Assembly (NCBI GenBank): GCA_965238045.1
Contig: CBDEGU010000012.1
Location: 372,001-436,000, forward strand
Source of the DNA: CBDEGU01 sp965238045
GTDB taxonomy: Bacteria; Acidobacteriota; Terriglobia; Bryobacterales; UBA6623
Direction of reading: 5' to 3'
Length of the DNA: 64,000 nucleotides
Position 1 is the first letter of the stretch. Each line of letters starts with the position of its first letter. The notes under the pieces were generated by a model, which saw nothing but the letters and a program-made list of their open reading frames with translations, was not told the origin of the DNA and did not search any database. Made by a program: the position numbers and the translations under genes. Shown here in pieces: positions 8,013 through 16,339 of this stretch.

Positions 8013-8879
8013 TCAGGATTGTTTTGGGAGGAGGGCGATGACTCGGCAGGGGGCTCCCGAGCCTTGGGCTATCTTCATGGGCAGGGCGATGAGGTGAGCG
8101 CCGGTGGGGGGCAGCTCGGCGGCGCCGGCTACGTTTTCTAGGACTAGAATTTCGGCGGCGGCCAGGACCTGGTGGGCGCGAAAGTCGCGCGAGGGGCCGC
8201 GGTCGATGCTGGCGGTGTCGATCCCCACGATCGAGACTCGCCGCTGGACAAGGGCTTCGGCGGCTTCGGGCGAGAGGCCGGGGAAGTGCAGATTTTCGGT
8301 GTCGCCGGGTGTGTCGCTGCCCAGATATTTCTTTGCTCCGGGCCAGTAGGCGCTCCAGCCGGTGTGGAGGAGAACCGCCGAGCCGGGCGCGATCGGGCCG
8401 TGTTGCTGCTCGTGATGGTCGATGTCGGCCGCTGAGACGAGGTAGTCGGCGTCGTCGCGGCAAGAGGTGGAAACGTCGATCACCACGGCGGGACCCACCA
8501 GTTGCTCGACCGGGATGGCGGCGACTCCCCGCTTGCCTTCGGCGAAATGGATCGGCGCGTCGAGGTGCGTCCCGCCGTGTTCGCTTGCGGCGTAGTCGTA
8601 GGAGCTGTACCAATGGCCCTGCTCGCTGATGCCCCAGGCCACGCGGTCGTGCTGGAAAACCTTGGCGGTCGGCCAGTAGAGCGTGTTCTGGTCGAAGGTG
8701 TGGGTGAGGTCGAGAATTTGATAGTCGTCGAAGCTGAGCGGGCCAGGCGCGGCTGGTGGCGATGCGCAGGAAGCAATTAGCACGATCACAGTTAGCAAGG
8801 CCGGTGTCAGCAATATCACTGCGAAACCGGCCAGGCTTGCCGCCGAGGCGGGACGGAACGTTCCGTGGCTGGGATTCAT
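8013..8879 (-). CDS. Cyclase-family (kynurenine formamidase-like) lipoprotein
   Basis: The 288-residue product belongs to the metal-dependent cyclase family (PF04199), which includes kynurenine formamidase. The metal-binding motif HGGTHLDAPIHF is present, as are DLTHTFDQNTLYWP near the start of the domain and IDTASIDRG near the end. The ATG at 8879 has GGAG upstream and gives a signal peptide with lipobox I-A-S-C (VLIASCASPPA), so the enzyme is probably anchored outside the cytoplasm, unlike true formamidases. The frame runs upstream to 8999, but that lacks a ribosome site. The substrate cannot be told from sequence. It stands alone, with the cytochrome/porin pair upstream on the same strand. 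Confidence 0.85.
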   Translation of the reverse strand: MNPSHGTFRPASAASLAGFAVILLTPALLTVIVLIASCASPPAAPGPLSFDDYQILDLTHTFDQNTLYWPTAKVFQHDRVAWGISEQGHWYSSYDYAASEHGGTHLDAPIHFAEGKRGVAAIPVEQLVGPAVVIDVSTSCRDDADYLVSAADIDHHEQQHGPIAPGSAVLLHTGWSAYWPGAKKYLGSDTPGDTENLHFPGLSPEAAEALVQRRVSIVGIDTASIDRGPSRDFRAHQVLAAAEILVLENVAGAAELPPTGAHLIALPMKIAQGSGAPCRVIALLPKQS

Positions 8880-9021
8880 GATGTAACTCCGCTCCCGACT
8901 TGCCGGTTCCCCATGGGCTGGGGACCTGTGAACAGCATCCCAGGATGAGGGCGGAAACTCAATGGGCGGACGCCCCGGAGCGTCCTGGTCTCGGATCACG
9001 TCCGGGTCCGATGGCGGAAAG

Positions 9022-11052
9022 CTAAAAACTCCAGCGCAGGCTGGAGTAGCTTACGTGGGCATGGTAGTTTTGGGTGCCGCTGAAGCGTTCGCTGTAGCCG
9101 TAGTATTGCCATCCGAAATTCCACGACAGACGCTGGTGAAGCGACACCGACAGGCGCGCCGAGGGGGACTGGTAGGTGAGCGGAAAACTGTTGAAGAAGT
9201 TCACGCCGTCGAAGCGGAAGTTGGGGTAGGCGGGCTCAAGATCGTCGGCGAAAACGAGGCTGTCGCGGCCCTCGCCGGTATCCTTGACGATGTTGTAGCC
9301 GAGATAGAGTGTCAGGCGCGCGCGGGGCTGAATTCTCGTGCTGATGTACGCCGTGTGCAGGTTCGAGGTGTAGAAACTCTGGCTGGGCTGGCCGCTCGGG
9401 CCGCCGAAGAAGTTAAAGATTCCCGAGACGGTGTCGAGTTCGAGCTTGGTGTAGCCGCCGTCAATGCTGAACCGGCCCGACGGGCGCGCCCAGGAGCCCG
9501 AGAGGCTGTAATAGCGGCTCGTCGAGCTGTGGTTGATGAGCGACGCGGAGTTGTTGTTTTCGCGGCTCTTGAGGCGGCCCGAGAGGCGGAAACCCTTGCG
9601 GCGCCACTGCATGCGCACGGTCTCGGAATGGAATTTGCGGTCGCTGCGCGGCGTAAAGGGCAGATCGGCGCGTCCGATTTCGGTATCGAACGAGATGCGC
9701 CAGGCGGGCGCGGGCCGCCAGCGGAATCCGGCGACGCCGGAGTGGATGTCGTTGTCTTGCGTGGCCAGAGGCGAACGAAACGTGTTGCTTCCGAACGTGA
9801 AGCTGTCACGCGTCTCGATGCGCCGCCGCGAGAAACGATAGGCTCCATAGAGGCCAATCTTCGGGCGGGGGCGGAAATTGATTTCCGAGGCGTTGGTGAG
9901 ATGGCGAATCCCGAGATGCTCGAATTGCGCGAACTGATTGCTGAACGAGGTCACCTCAAGAAACGACGCGTCGCCGCTGATGCGGGTATTGTTGAAGGCC
10001 GTCGTATTGCTCAGCGTCAGCTTCTCGTTCGGCATGAAGGTGACGGTCGCCTCGCCGCTCGCTTGCTTACGGCGGGCGTCGCCGAAAACAAATGTCTGGC
10101 GATTGCTGGACAGGCCGGAGCCGGGATTGAAGGCGGTGAGATCCTCGGAGAGAACGAAACCGCGATTGCCCGAAGCGTACACGTAACGCGCTTGGAAGCC
10201 GAGTTTGTGTTCGTTTTCGGTGCGAATGGCCACGGTCGTCACGGGGGTGTTGCCGTGGATGGGTTCGTCTCGGCGGAGGCTGCTAACCGCTTGTATATTG
10301 GGTGAAATTGAGGGATAGGGGGCGCCGTCTCGGAAGCTGGTGTCTTCCTTGTAGTTGTCGAGTGCCTGGAGGAAGGTGACGGCGAGTCCGGCAAGGCGAA
10401 AGTTCACGCCGGCGCGATATTGGTTGTTGGCGCGGCGCAGATCGTTTGCCAGCCGCAGGAAGTTGCTTCGCTCAAACCCTCCGAAGCTGCGATCGACTCC
10501 CTCGGTGGTGAATCCCGGTCCGCTCTGTGTGTTGCGGTCGTAGCCGAGCAGGACTTCGAGCCTGGCGCCGGGAAAGAGCGTCAAGTCGTGATTCTGAAAC
10601 GTTCGCTCCGAGCGCACGGCCCGCTCACCGCTCCATAGCGAGGGGAGTTGATTGAAGAACTGATTCACCCGCAGCGTCATGTCATAACGGAACCAGCGAT
10701 TTTTTTCCACGCGAAGCCGGCTGAACTGGTAGGGATCGCCGCCTTGGCCGGCGGTGTGAAACGACAGCTCGTCGATCAGCGTGCCCTTGCCTTGCTGGGA
10801 GTGGATGCGCATGGTTGTTTCCAGCAGGCGTATGCCGCTGCCGAAGTTGACGCCCGCGCGGTAGGCGTCGTGATTGCCCGCCACGCTGCTTGAGCGATAG
10901 CCGGCTTCGAAGGAGTTGGAAATGGTATAGCCGCCGGCGTCCTGGATTTCATCGGGCGCGCCGGGCGTCGGCGCAACGACAGGCTGGGCGAGCGCCGCCG
11001 CCGATGCGATCAGCATCGCCAGCCCGAGCCGGATGGGAAGCACGGTTTTCAT
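9022..11052 (-). CDS. MtrB/PioB-like outer-membrane beta-barrel, partner of decaheme cytochrome
   Basis: A 676-residue predicted outer-membrane barrel, near the ~700-residue size of MtrB. It has a clear signal peptide (LGLAMLIASAAALAQ), dense alternating aromatic/polar strands throughout, many Tyr/Arg/Asn-rich turns and a C-terminal aromatic residue (SSLRWSF), the usual barrel-assembly signal. Its ATG overlaps the stop of the upstream decaheme cytochrome gene (ATGA, 11049-11052), so the two are translationally coupled. In Mtr/Pio systems a barrel sheaths a periplasmic decaheme protein to pass electrons across the outer membrane. Sequence identity to MtrB is not obvious by eye; the assignment rests on size, topology and partner. 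A TonB-independent sugar porin is the alternative. Confidence 0.7.
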   Translation of the reverse strand: MKTVLPIRLGLAMLIASAAALAQPVVAPTPGAPDEIQDAGGYTISNSFEAGYRSSSVAGNHDAYRAGVNFGSGIRLLETTMRIHSQQGKGTLIDELSFHTAGQGGDPYQFSRLRVEKNRWFRYDMTLRVNQFFNQLPSLWSGERAVRSERTFQNHDLTLFPGARLEVLLGYDRNTQSGPGFTTEGVDRSFGGFERSNFLRLANDLRRANNQYRAGVNFRLAGLAVTFLQALDNYKEDTSFRDGAPYPSISPNIQAVSSLRRDEPIHGNTPVTTVAIRTENEHKLGFQARYVYASGNRGFVLSEDLTAFNPGSGLSSNRQTFVFGDARRKQASGEATVTFMPNEKLTLSNTTAFNNTRISGDASFLEVTSFSNQFAQFEHLGIRHLTNASEINFRPRPKIGLYGAYRFSRRRIETRDSFTFGSNTFRSPLATQDNDIHSGVAGFRWRPAPAWRISFDTEIGRADLPFTPRSDRKFHSETVRMQWRRKGFRLSGRLKSRENNNSASLINHSSTSRYYSLSGSWARPSGRFSIDGGYTKLELDTVSGIFNFFGGPSGQPSQSFYTSNLHTAYISTRIQPRARLTLYLGYNIVKDTGEGRDSLVFADDLEPAYPNFRFDGVNFFNSFPLTYQSPSARLSVSLHQRLSWNFGWQYYGYSERFSGTQNYHAHVSYSSLRWSF

Positions 11053-12014
11053 CGCCGGAATAAGGAATCAACATTCGAGCCATGGATCCGCGAATGGCAG
11101 GTGACGCAATTTTGAAATTGCGGTTGCGCCAAGTTATGAAACGATCCGCCCGGAGCCGGGATGCCGCCTTGGCGCGGGCCGAAGCCGGCGACGCTGTTGT
11201 GGCATTCCAGGCACATGGTGAATACGGCCGGACGGCGGAGCAGCCGCGGATTCGTACTTCCATGCGGGTTATGACAGCTCGGACAACCTTCCACTCTCAC
11301 CGGCGGGTGCTCGAAGGCAAAGGGTCCGCGCTTGTCTGTATGGCACTTCACGCAGGCAATGTCGTTGCCGAAAGCGCGGGAAACCATGCGGGGAGATTGC
11401 GCGATGCGCCAAGTCGCGGTAGGGGCGCCGTGAGGGTTATGGCAGTCCGTGCACTCGATCGCGCCCTCGTTGACGCGGTGCTTGAAGGGAAGATCGAAGC
11501 GCGCGCGGATATCGGCGTGGCACTCGTAGCAAACCTCTTTCTGGCTTTTGGCGAGCAGATGACGGGGCTGTTGCGCGTCGTGAATCGAATGGCAGTTGAC
11601 GCAGCTGATCTCGGCGGTCGAATGCGCCGAGCGGCGAATGTTCATCTTGCCGAGGTCCTTGGCGTGACAGCCCAGGCAGCGGTCCAGCACTTGACTGGGT
11701 TCGAGGAGCGGGAAGCGGACGATTTTCGTTTTATCGCCCAGGCCTTCGAAGTGCTGCTGGCCGGGACCGTGGCAGCCTTCGCAGCCGGTGCGTTCCGGAG
11801 GCTCGAGGCCCGAGGCAATCGATTTGAAATGAGGGTTGCGGTTGAAGCCGCGGGCGATATCGGGATGGCAGGCCGAGCAGACCTCACTGCCGAGGTAGTG
11901 ATTTTCTTCCGTTGCGCTCTGCCCGCCCAGCAGCGCGGCCGTCAGCGGGAGCAGCAAGAGCCAGCGCCCCCAGGCGCAGTGCAACAGCGTTGTTGTACGT
12001 TCTCGTCTAAGCAA
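11049..12014 (-). CDS. Decaheme c-type cytochrome (MtrA/PioA/DmsE-like)
   Basis: Ten CxxCH haem-binding motifs are present, in order CSACH, CEGCH, CLGCH, CVNCH, CYECH, CTDCH, CVKCH, CPSCH, CLECH and CVTCH. At about 320 residues this matches the DmsE/MtrA decaheme family. A signal peptide (WLLLLPLTAALLGGQSA) sends it to the periplasm. The start is uncertain: I favour TTG at 12014, which places the signal peptide normally; the frame extends to a TTG at 12122. The gene overlaps the barrel gene by four bases. Such pairs conduct electrons through the outer membrane to or from minerals or other extracellular partners. No outer-surface MtrC-type cytochrome is seen in the window. Confidence 0.9.
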   Translation of the reverse strand: MLRRERTTTLLHCAWGRWLLLLPLTAALLGGQSATEENHYLGSEVCSACHPDIARGFNRNPHFKSIASGLEPPERTGCEGCHGPGQQHFEGLGDKTKIVRFPLLEPSQVLDRCLGCHAKDLGKMNIRRSAHSTAEISCVNCHSIHDAQQPRHLLAKSQKEVCYECHADIRARFDLPFKHRVNEGAIECTDCHNPHGAPTATWRIAQSPRMVSRAFGNDIACVKCHTDKRGPFAFEHPPVRVEGCPSCHNPHGSTNPRLLRRPAVFTMCLECHNSVAGFGPRQGGIPAPGGSFHNLAQPQFQNCVTCHSRIHGSNVDSLFRR

Positions 12015-12248
12015 CTCGCCGCCCCAAGTGGATTGAGAACCAGCCTCTTCCTCCGACCCCTTCCAGGTTATCGTAAACCCGGATTGGGCGATAGAGTTGC
12101 GATCGAGATTGGGTGTAAACAAATCGTGGAGAGTCGCCGTTGGCGGGCTCGGCGGCCGGGCGCGGGAAGAGAGAGCGGACGGTTGAGGTCCGCCCTCCCG
12201 GGTTCGCTGGTCTCAGAGCGTGCGGGCCTGGGCCCGCGGTGATGAAAG

Positions 12249-12536
12249 CTACTCGATAATCCCCAGAATTTCTTCCTCGCGAAGAATCAGAAGCTCTTCA
12301 TCGTCGACGGTGACGTCCGAGCCCGAGTACTTGCCGAACAGCACTTGGTCTCCCGCTTTGACATCGAGCGCGACGATCTTTCCGTCGTCGAGACGTTTGC
12401 CCGGGCCAGCGGCGACGATTTCGCCTCGCATGGGCTTTTCCTTCGCCGAGTCGGGGATGTAAATACTGCCTTTTTTCTCAATCTCGTCCTCGTTGCGGCG
12501 GACCACTACGCGGTCAAACATGGGTTTCAAGTTCAC
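12249..12536 (-). CDS. groES: Co-chaperonin GroES
   Basis: The 95-residue sequence is full-length GroES: PMFDRVVVRR at the start, the mobile-loop region (EIEKKGSIYIPDSAKEKP), then GEIVAAGPGKR and VLFGKYSGSDV, and the C-terminal EEEILGIIE. It caps the GroEL chamber during protein folding. No groEL lies next to it: upstream is purE and downstream is the cytochrome gene, so this is either an orphan groES or a second copy. The upstream gap holds a 15-base direct repeat (GTTGTTTGGCTCAGT twice, near 12584-12612) of unknown meaning. Confidence 0.95.
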   Translation of the reverse strand: MNLKPMFDRVVVRRNEDEIEKKGSIYIPDSAKEKPMRGEIVAAGPGKRLDDGKIVALDVKAGDQVLFGKYSGSDVTVDDEELLILREEEILGIIE

Positions 12537-12636
12537 TGTCGTTCCTCCTCATTGCGCCCGGAGCGGTCCGGGACGGAATTGTTGTTTGGCTCAGTGTTGT
12601 TTGGCTCAGTTGAGACTCGTGCGCTGTGAGCGTGGG

Positions 12637-13134
12637 TTAATCCTGGGGCAGTTCGGCCCGCAGTACTTTTTCAGATTGCTCCTTGCGAAACGCTCGCAGT
12701 TTTTCCTGAAGCTCGGGACGCCGGCGGGCTAAAATGGCGATGGCCAGCAGGGCGGCGTTCTTGGCGCCCGGCTTGCCGATGGCCAGCGTGCCGACGGGAA
12801 TGCCGCCGGGCATCTGCACGGTGGAGAGCAGCGAGTCGAGTCCGTTCACGACGCTGGGCATGGGAACGCCGAGCACGGGCAAGATCGTATGAGCGGCAAC
12901 GACCCCGGCCAGGTGGGCGGCGCCGCCAGCGCCGGCGATAATCACATCGACACCGCGCTCCTCGGCGGCCGAGACGTAGTCCACCGTGTGTTGCGGCGTT
13001 CGATGAGCCGAGAAGACCTTGCATTCGTGGGCGACATCGAATTGCTTGAGAGTCTCGGACGCGCCCTTCATTGTGTCCCAATCCGAGGTACTTCCCATCA
13101 TCACGATCACGAGGGGTTTCGCTGCATCCTCCAT
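12637..13134 (-). CDS. purE: N5-carboxyaminoimidazole ribonucleotide mutase PurE
   Basis: PurE shifts the carboxyl group of N5-CAIR to form CAIR in purine synthesis. The 165-residue sequence has the class I signatures: GSTSDWDTM near the N-terminus, SAHRTPQHT, the glycine-rich AGAGGAAHLAG segment, and GVPMPSVVNGLDSLLSTVQMPGGIPV. The length is normal. The usual partner purK is not adjacent. Upstream, 13135-13323 is a divergent intergenic region that contains a widely spaced inverted repeat (TCCGGCTC 13179-13186, GAGCCGGA 13223-13230), possibly regulatory. Confidence 0.95.
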   Translation of the reverse strand: MEDAAKPLVIVMMGSTSDWDTMKGASETLKQFDVAHECKVFSAHRTPQHTVDYVSAAEERGVDVIIAGAGGAAHLAGVVAAHTILPVLGVPMPSVVNGLDSLLSTVQMPGGIPVGTLAIGKPGAKNAALLAIAILARRRPELQEKLRAFRKEQSEKVLRAELPQD

Positions 13135-13323
13135 TATGTTTTCGTTTCCTTGTGTTCTTGAACGATATTTCTCGCGGTTCCGGCTCTCAGCTCATGGATC
13201 GATGCAGAGTCGCATGCTCCGGGAGCCGGACCGGCGCCGAGAGCGCGCCGCGTTCAGGGCGTTGATTCACTCTAGCCAGGCTATACTGGTACGGTTCGTC
13301 TGCCTGATCTCGCCGAGGACATC

Positions 13324-14355
13324 ATGCGCAAAACCGCACGGATGACTATTTTAGCACTCGCTCCAGCTACGCTATGGCTCGCTCTTTCAGGTTGCGGCGG
13401 GGGCAGGGAACCGGCGGGTGCGTCTCGAGCGGGAGGCGCGGCGGCCGAGGTGGCACAGGGGGTGGCTCAGGGGGGGCTGGAAGTCGCCGCCACGATTACA
13501 TTCACCGAAGGCCCCACGGTGGGCAAGGACGGCAGCGTCTTCTTCACCGACACCTACGGTTCCCGCATCATGAAGCTCTCGCCCGGCGGCGCCTACTCGG
13601 TATTTCGGCAGCCGAGCAACCGGGCCAACGGATTGATCTTCGACAGCCAGTGGAGGCTGATCGCCTGCGAAGGCAGCAACGAAGATGTAGATCAGCCGCG
13701 CCTGACGCGAACGGACCTGGAGACCGGCAAGGTGGAAGTCATCGCCGAGAGATACAATGGCAAGCGGCTCAATCAGCCCAACGATGTGACCTTCGATAGT
13801 AAGGGGCGCCTGTATTTCTCAGACCGGCCGCGCAAGAACCCAGCGCCAGATCAGACCAACGTTGACGCCGTTTACCGCATCGACCTGGATGGATCGATTC
13901 ATCAGATCTTGGTCGAGCCGGAGATTGACAAGCCGAACGGCCTCGTAATCTCGCCCGACGATACAACCTTCTATCTGATCGAGGCTAGTCCGAAGGAGGG
14001 CGAAGCGCGCATGATCCGGGCCTACGACCTGCAAGACGACGGCAGCCTCACGAACATGAGGGTCTTTCACAATTTCTATCCGGGACGCAGCGGCGACGGC
14101 ATGACGATCGATAGCGAGGGCAACCTGTATGTGGCGGCCGGGCTGCACCGCCGCCGGGGGACCAGCGAGACGCTGGATACGAAGTGCGGCGTGCATGTAT
14201 TTTCCCCTGACGGCAAGCTGAAGGAGTTCATCCCCGTTCCCGAGGACACGATCACGAACTGCGCCTTCGGCGGGCCGGATTTGAAGACCCTCTATATAAC
14301 TGCCGGGAAAACACTCTTCAAAGTGCGGACTGCCATCAAGGGAACCCGCCGCTAG
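13324..14355 (+). CDS. SMP-30/gluconolactonase-family lipoprotein
   Basis: A 343-residue six-bladed beta-propeller of the SMP-30/gluconolactonase/LRE family, which opens sugar lactones using a divalent metal. Candidate metal ligands sit in FTEGPTV (Glu), LNQPNDVTFD (Asn), KPNGLVISPDD (Asn) and SGDGMTID (Asp). The N-terminus has a hydrophobic signal with lipobox A-L-S-G-C, so it is probably a lipoprotein facing the periplasm. A low-complexity Gly/Ala linker follows. It may work with the fuconolactonase-like and aldo-keto reductase genes just downstream on the other strand, since all three fit sugar-lactone chemistry. Confidence 0.88.
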   Translation: MRKTARMTILALAPATLWLALSGCGGGREPAGASRAGGAAAEVAQGVAQGGLEVAATITFTEGPTVGKDGSVFFTDTYGSRIMKLSPGGAYSVFRQPSNRANGLIFDSQWRLIACEGSNEDVDQPRLTRTDLETGKVEVIAERYNGKRLNQPNDVTFDSKGRLYFSDRPRKNPAPDQTNVDAVYRIDLDGSIHQILVEPEIDKPNGLVISPDDTTFYLIEASPKEGEARMIRAYDLQDDGSLTNMRVFHNFYPGRSGDGMTIDSEGNLYVAAGLHRRRGTSETLDTKCGVHVFSPDGKLKEFIPVPEDTITNCAFGGPDLKTLYITAGKTLFKVRTAIKGTRR

Positions 14356-14461
14356 GCGTGGGCTGGCCAAAGGCGGGTACAGTACAGGTCGAAGTTGCGA
14401 ACCACGCCCCAGCGTTTGCGGGATCGCCTTTTCGGCCGGGGGAGGCGGCGAGCGAAGCGCG

Positions 14462-15289
14462 CTAGAGCTTGTAGGCTTCCACCGCCGTGCCGCTCCAGAA
14501 GCGGTCTTGTTCGTCTCGGGAGAGACGGGACACGTAGCGCTCGACTACCTCGAACCAGCGGCGATAACTCACCGCCAGCAGGCAGACGGGCCAGTCGGAT
14601 CCGAACATCAGCCGCTTGACTCCGAAGGCCGAAAAGACTGTGTCGAGATAGGGCTGGAGTTCTTCCTCGGTCCAGTCCAAATGGCTGGCTTCGGTGGCCA
14701 TGCCTGAGATTTTGCAGTAGACGTTCGGGCGGTGGGCGAGCTGCACGATATTGCTCTGCCAGGGCGCGAGATAGCCGTCCTTGATGCGCGGCTTGGCAAT
14801 GTGGTCGAGGACAAAAACCTGGTTCGGGTGCCGGTCGACCAATTGCAAGGTCTGGGGCAGGTGGCGCTCGAAGATGAGGATGTCGTAGACGAGGCCGGAT
14901 TCCTTGAGCGCGGCGATGCCTTCGTTGAAATCCGCCCGCAGCATATAGCGGTCATCGGGCTCGTCTTGCAAAACATGCCGCACGCCCTTGAGTTCCTCGC
15001 GTCCGGCGAATTTTGCGATATCGTCTCGAACCGACTTGCTGATGAGCGGAACCCAGCCCACGACGCCGCGAATGAAGTCGTGTTGCCGCGCCCAATCAAG
15101 CAGCACGCGGGTCTCTTCGATCGTTTGCCGGGCCTGCACCGAGACGACGCCGTCGACGCCGGCGGCTAGGATCTGCCGTTCGAGGTCGGCGGGCGTGAAG
15201 TCGCGGCGAATGGGCGTCATCTGATCGCTGATCCAGCCGAACTCCTGTTCGCTGTATTTCCAAAAGTGATGATGCGTGTCGATTTTCAT
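14462..15289 (-). CDS. Amidohydrolase-2 family, L-fuconolactonase-like hydrolase
   Basis: A 275-residue TIM-barrel hydrolase. It opens with KIDTHHHFWKY (HxH metal site), has VVSVQARQTIEET, a central FVLDHIAKPRI histidine, and ends with RLMFGSDWPVCL carrying the metal-binding Asp. This is the pattern of 4-sulfomuconolactonase and L-fuconolactonase-like enzymes (PF04909). Its ATG overlaps the stop of the aldo-keto reductase gene (ATGA, 15286-15289). An oxidising reductase that makes a lactone followed by a lactonase matches the oxidative L-fucose or similar deoxy-sugar route. The exact sugar is not determined. Confidence 0.88.
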   Translation of the reverse strand: MKIDTHHHFWKYSEQEFGWISDQMTPIRRDFTPADLERQILAAGVDGVVSVQARQTIEETRVLLDWARQHDFIRGVVGWVPLISKSVRDDIAKFAGREELKGVRHVLQDEPDDRYMLRADFNEGIAALKESGLVYDILIFERHLPQTLQLVDRHPNQVFVLDHIAKPRIKDGYLAPWQSNIVQLAHRPNVYCKISGMATEASHLDWTEEELQPYLDTVFSAFGVKRLMFGSDWPVCLLAVSYRRWFEVVERYVSRLSRDEQDRFWSGTAVEAYKL

Positions 15290-16260
15290 TTTGCTTCACC
15301 AGCGCCGGCGCCTTCGCGGCCCGCTCCGCCGTCTTGGTTTTCCGGGCGGCCGCTGGCCCAGGTCTTGTTGAGCGCATCGCCGATGATGTCCTCGATTTCC
15401 CGGAGGAAGCCGGGGTCGCTTTCTTCCCCGAGGATTTCGAGATTCTGCATTACCTGCCCGGCGCTGGCCAGTCCAACGAGCGTGGAGCAGACATAGGGGT
15501 GGTCGAGACAGAAGCGGAGCCCGACCTTGGGCGCGGGCTTGCCGCGCGCGCGGCAGAACTCGACCACACGCCGTCCGGCTTGTTTCACCTCATCGGGCGC
15601 CGGATGCCACTCCGGTGCGCCGGAGGGAGTCAATATCCGCAGGTGCAACGGCGAGGCGTTGATCAGTCCGATGCCCTGTTCCCGGGCGAAGGGTGTCAAA
15701 ACTCCATCGAGATCGCGCGTCATCAAGTTATAGCGGGCGTAGGAGAGGATGGTATCGACCGGCTCGGCGGCGGCGACTTCGCGCAGCGGACGAAGCTGCA
15801 AACCGGTAATGCCGACATAGCGCGCCTTGCCGCTCTGCTGGACTTTGCGCGCCGCCGGGATGGCCTCGCCGATCACCTGGCGCAGATCGCCGAACTCGAT
15901 GTCGTGAATTTGATAGAGGTCCACGTAGTCGGTTCGCAGCCTCCGCAGCGATTCGTCGATGCTCTGTTCGATCCGCCGGGCCGAGAAATCAAAATCATCC
16001 GTATCGTAGCGCGCGCACTTGGTGGCGAGAATCACCCTGTGGCGCCGGCCCTGCAGCGCCTGGCCCAGGCGAGTTTCCGAAACCGTCCGACCGTAGTAGG
16101 GAGCTGTGTCGAAAAAGTTGATGCCCTCATCGACGGCGCAGTGAACGGCGCGCTCGCCTTCGGCGGCGTCGATCGTTCCGTACTCGTCGCCCAGGGGCGC
16201 GGCGCCAAAACCGAGGATCGACACTTCGAGGCCGGTCTTGCCGAGTTTTCGCGTCTGCAT
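15286..16260 (-). CDS. Aldo/keto reductase (sugar dehydrogenase-like)
   Basis: The product is an NAD(P)-dependent aldo/keto reductase. The start MQTRKLGKTGLEVSILGFG is typical and I place it at the ATG at 16260 (the frame extends to 16305). The catalytic tetrad is visible: Asp in FFDTAP, Tyr in APYYG, Lys in LATKCARYD and His in YQIHDIE. The region around RDLDGVLTPFAREQGIGLINASPL resembles L-galactose/L-fucose dehydrogenase members. The C-terminus carries an acidic Gly-rich tail. It is co-transcribed with the overlapping lactonase gene, which suggests oxidation of an aldose to its lactone. Confidence 0.88.
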   Translation of the reverse strand: MQTRKLGKTGLEVSILGFGAAPLGDEYGTIDAAEGERAVHCAVDEGINFFDTAPYYGRTVSETRLGQALQGRRHRVILATKCARYDTDDFDFSARRIEQSIDESLRRLRTDYVDLYQIHDIEFGDLRQVIGEAIPAARKVQQSGKARYVGITGLQLRPLREVAAAEPVDTILSYARYNLMTRDLDGVLTPFAREQGIGLINASPLHLRILTPSGAPEWHPAPDEVKQAGRRVVEFCRARGKPAPKVGLRFCLDHPYVCSTLVGLASAGQVMQNLEILGEESDPGFLREIEDIIGDALNKTWASGRPENQDGGAGREGAGAGEAK

Positions 16261-16339
16261 TGCCCGTGGCTCCCGGCCTTTTCCGGCCGCCCCCCAGCTT
16301 ATCAAGCCTCGGCGTCAGGTTGGTCGGGGCGGGGCGCGG

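Noticed and set aside
8962..10305. A 447-codon + strand frame antisense to the barrel gene
   Set aside because: Low-complexity Ala/Glu/Val/Arg composition typical of antisense frames in high-GC genes; the opposite strand has a signal peptide and a coupled cytochrome partner.
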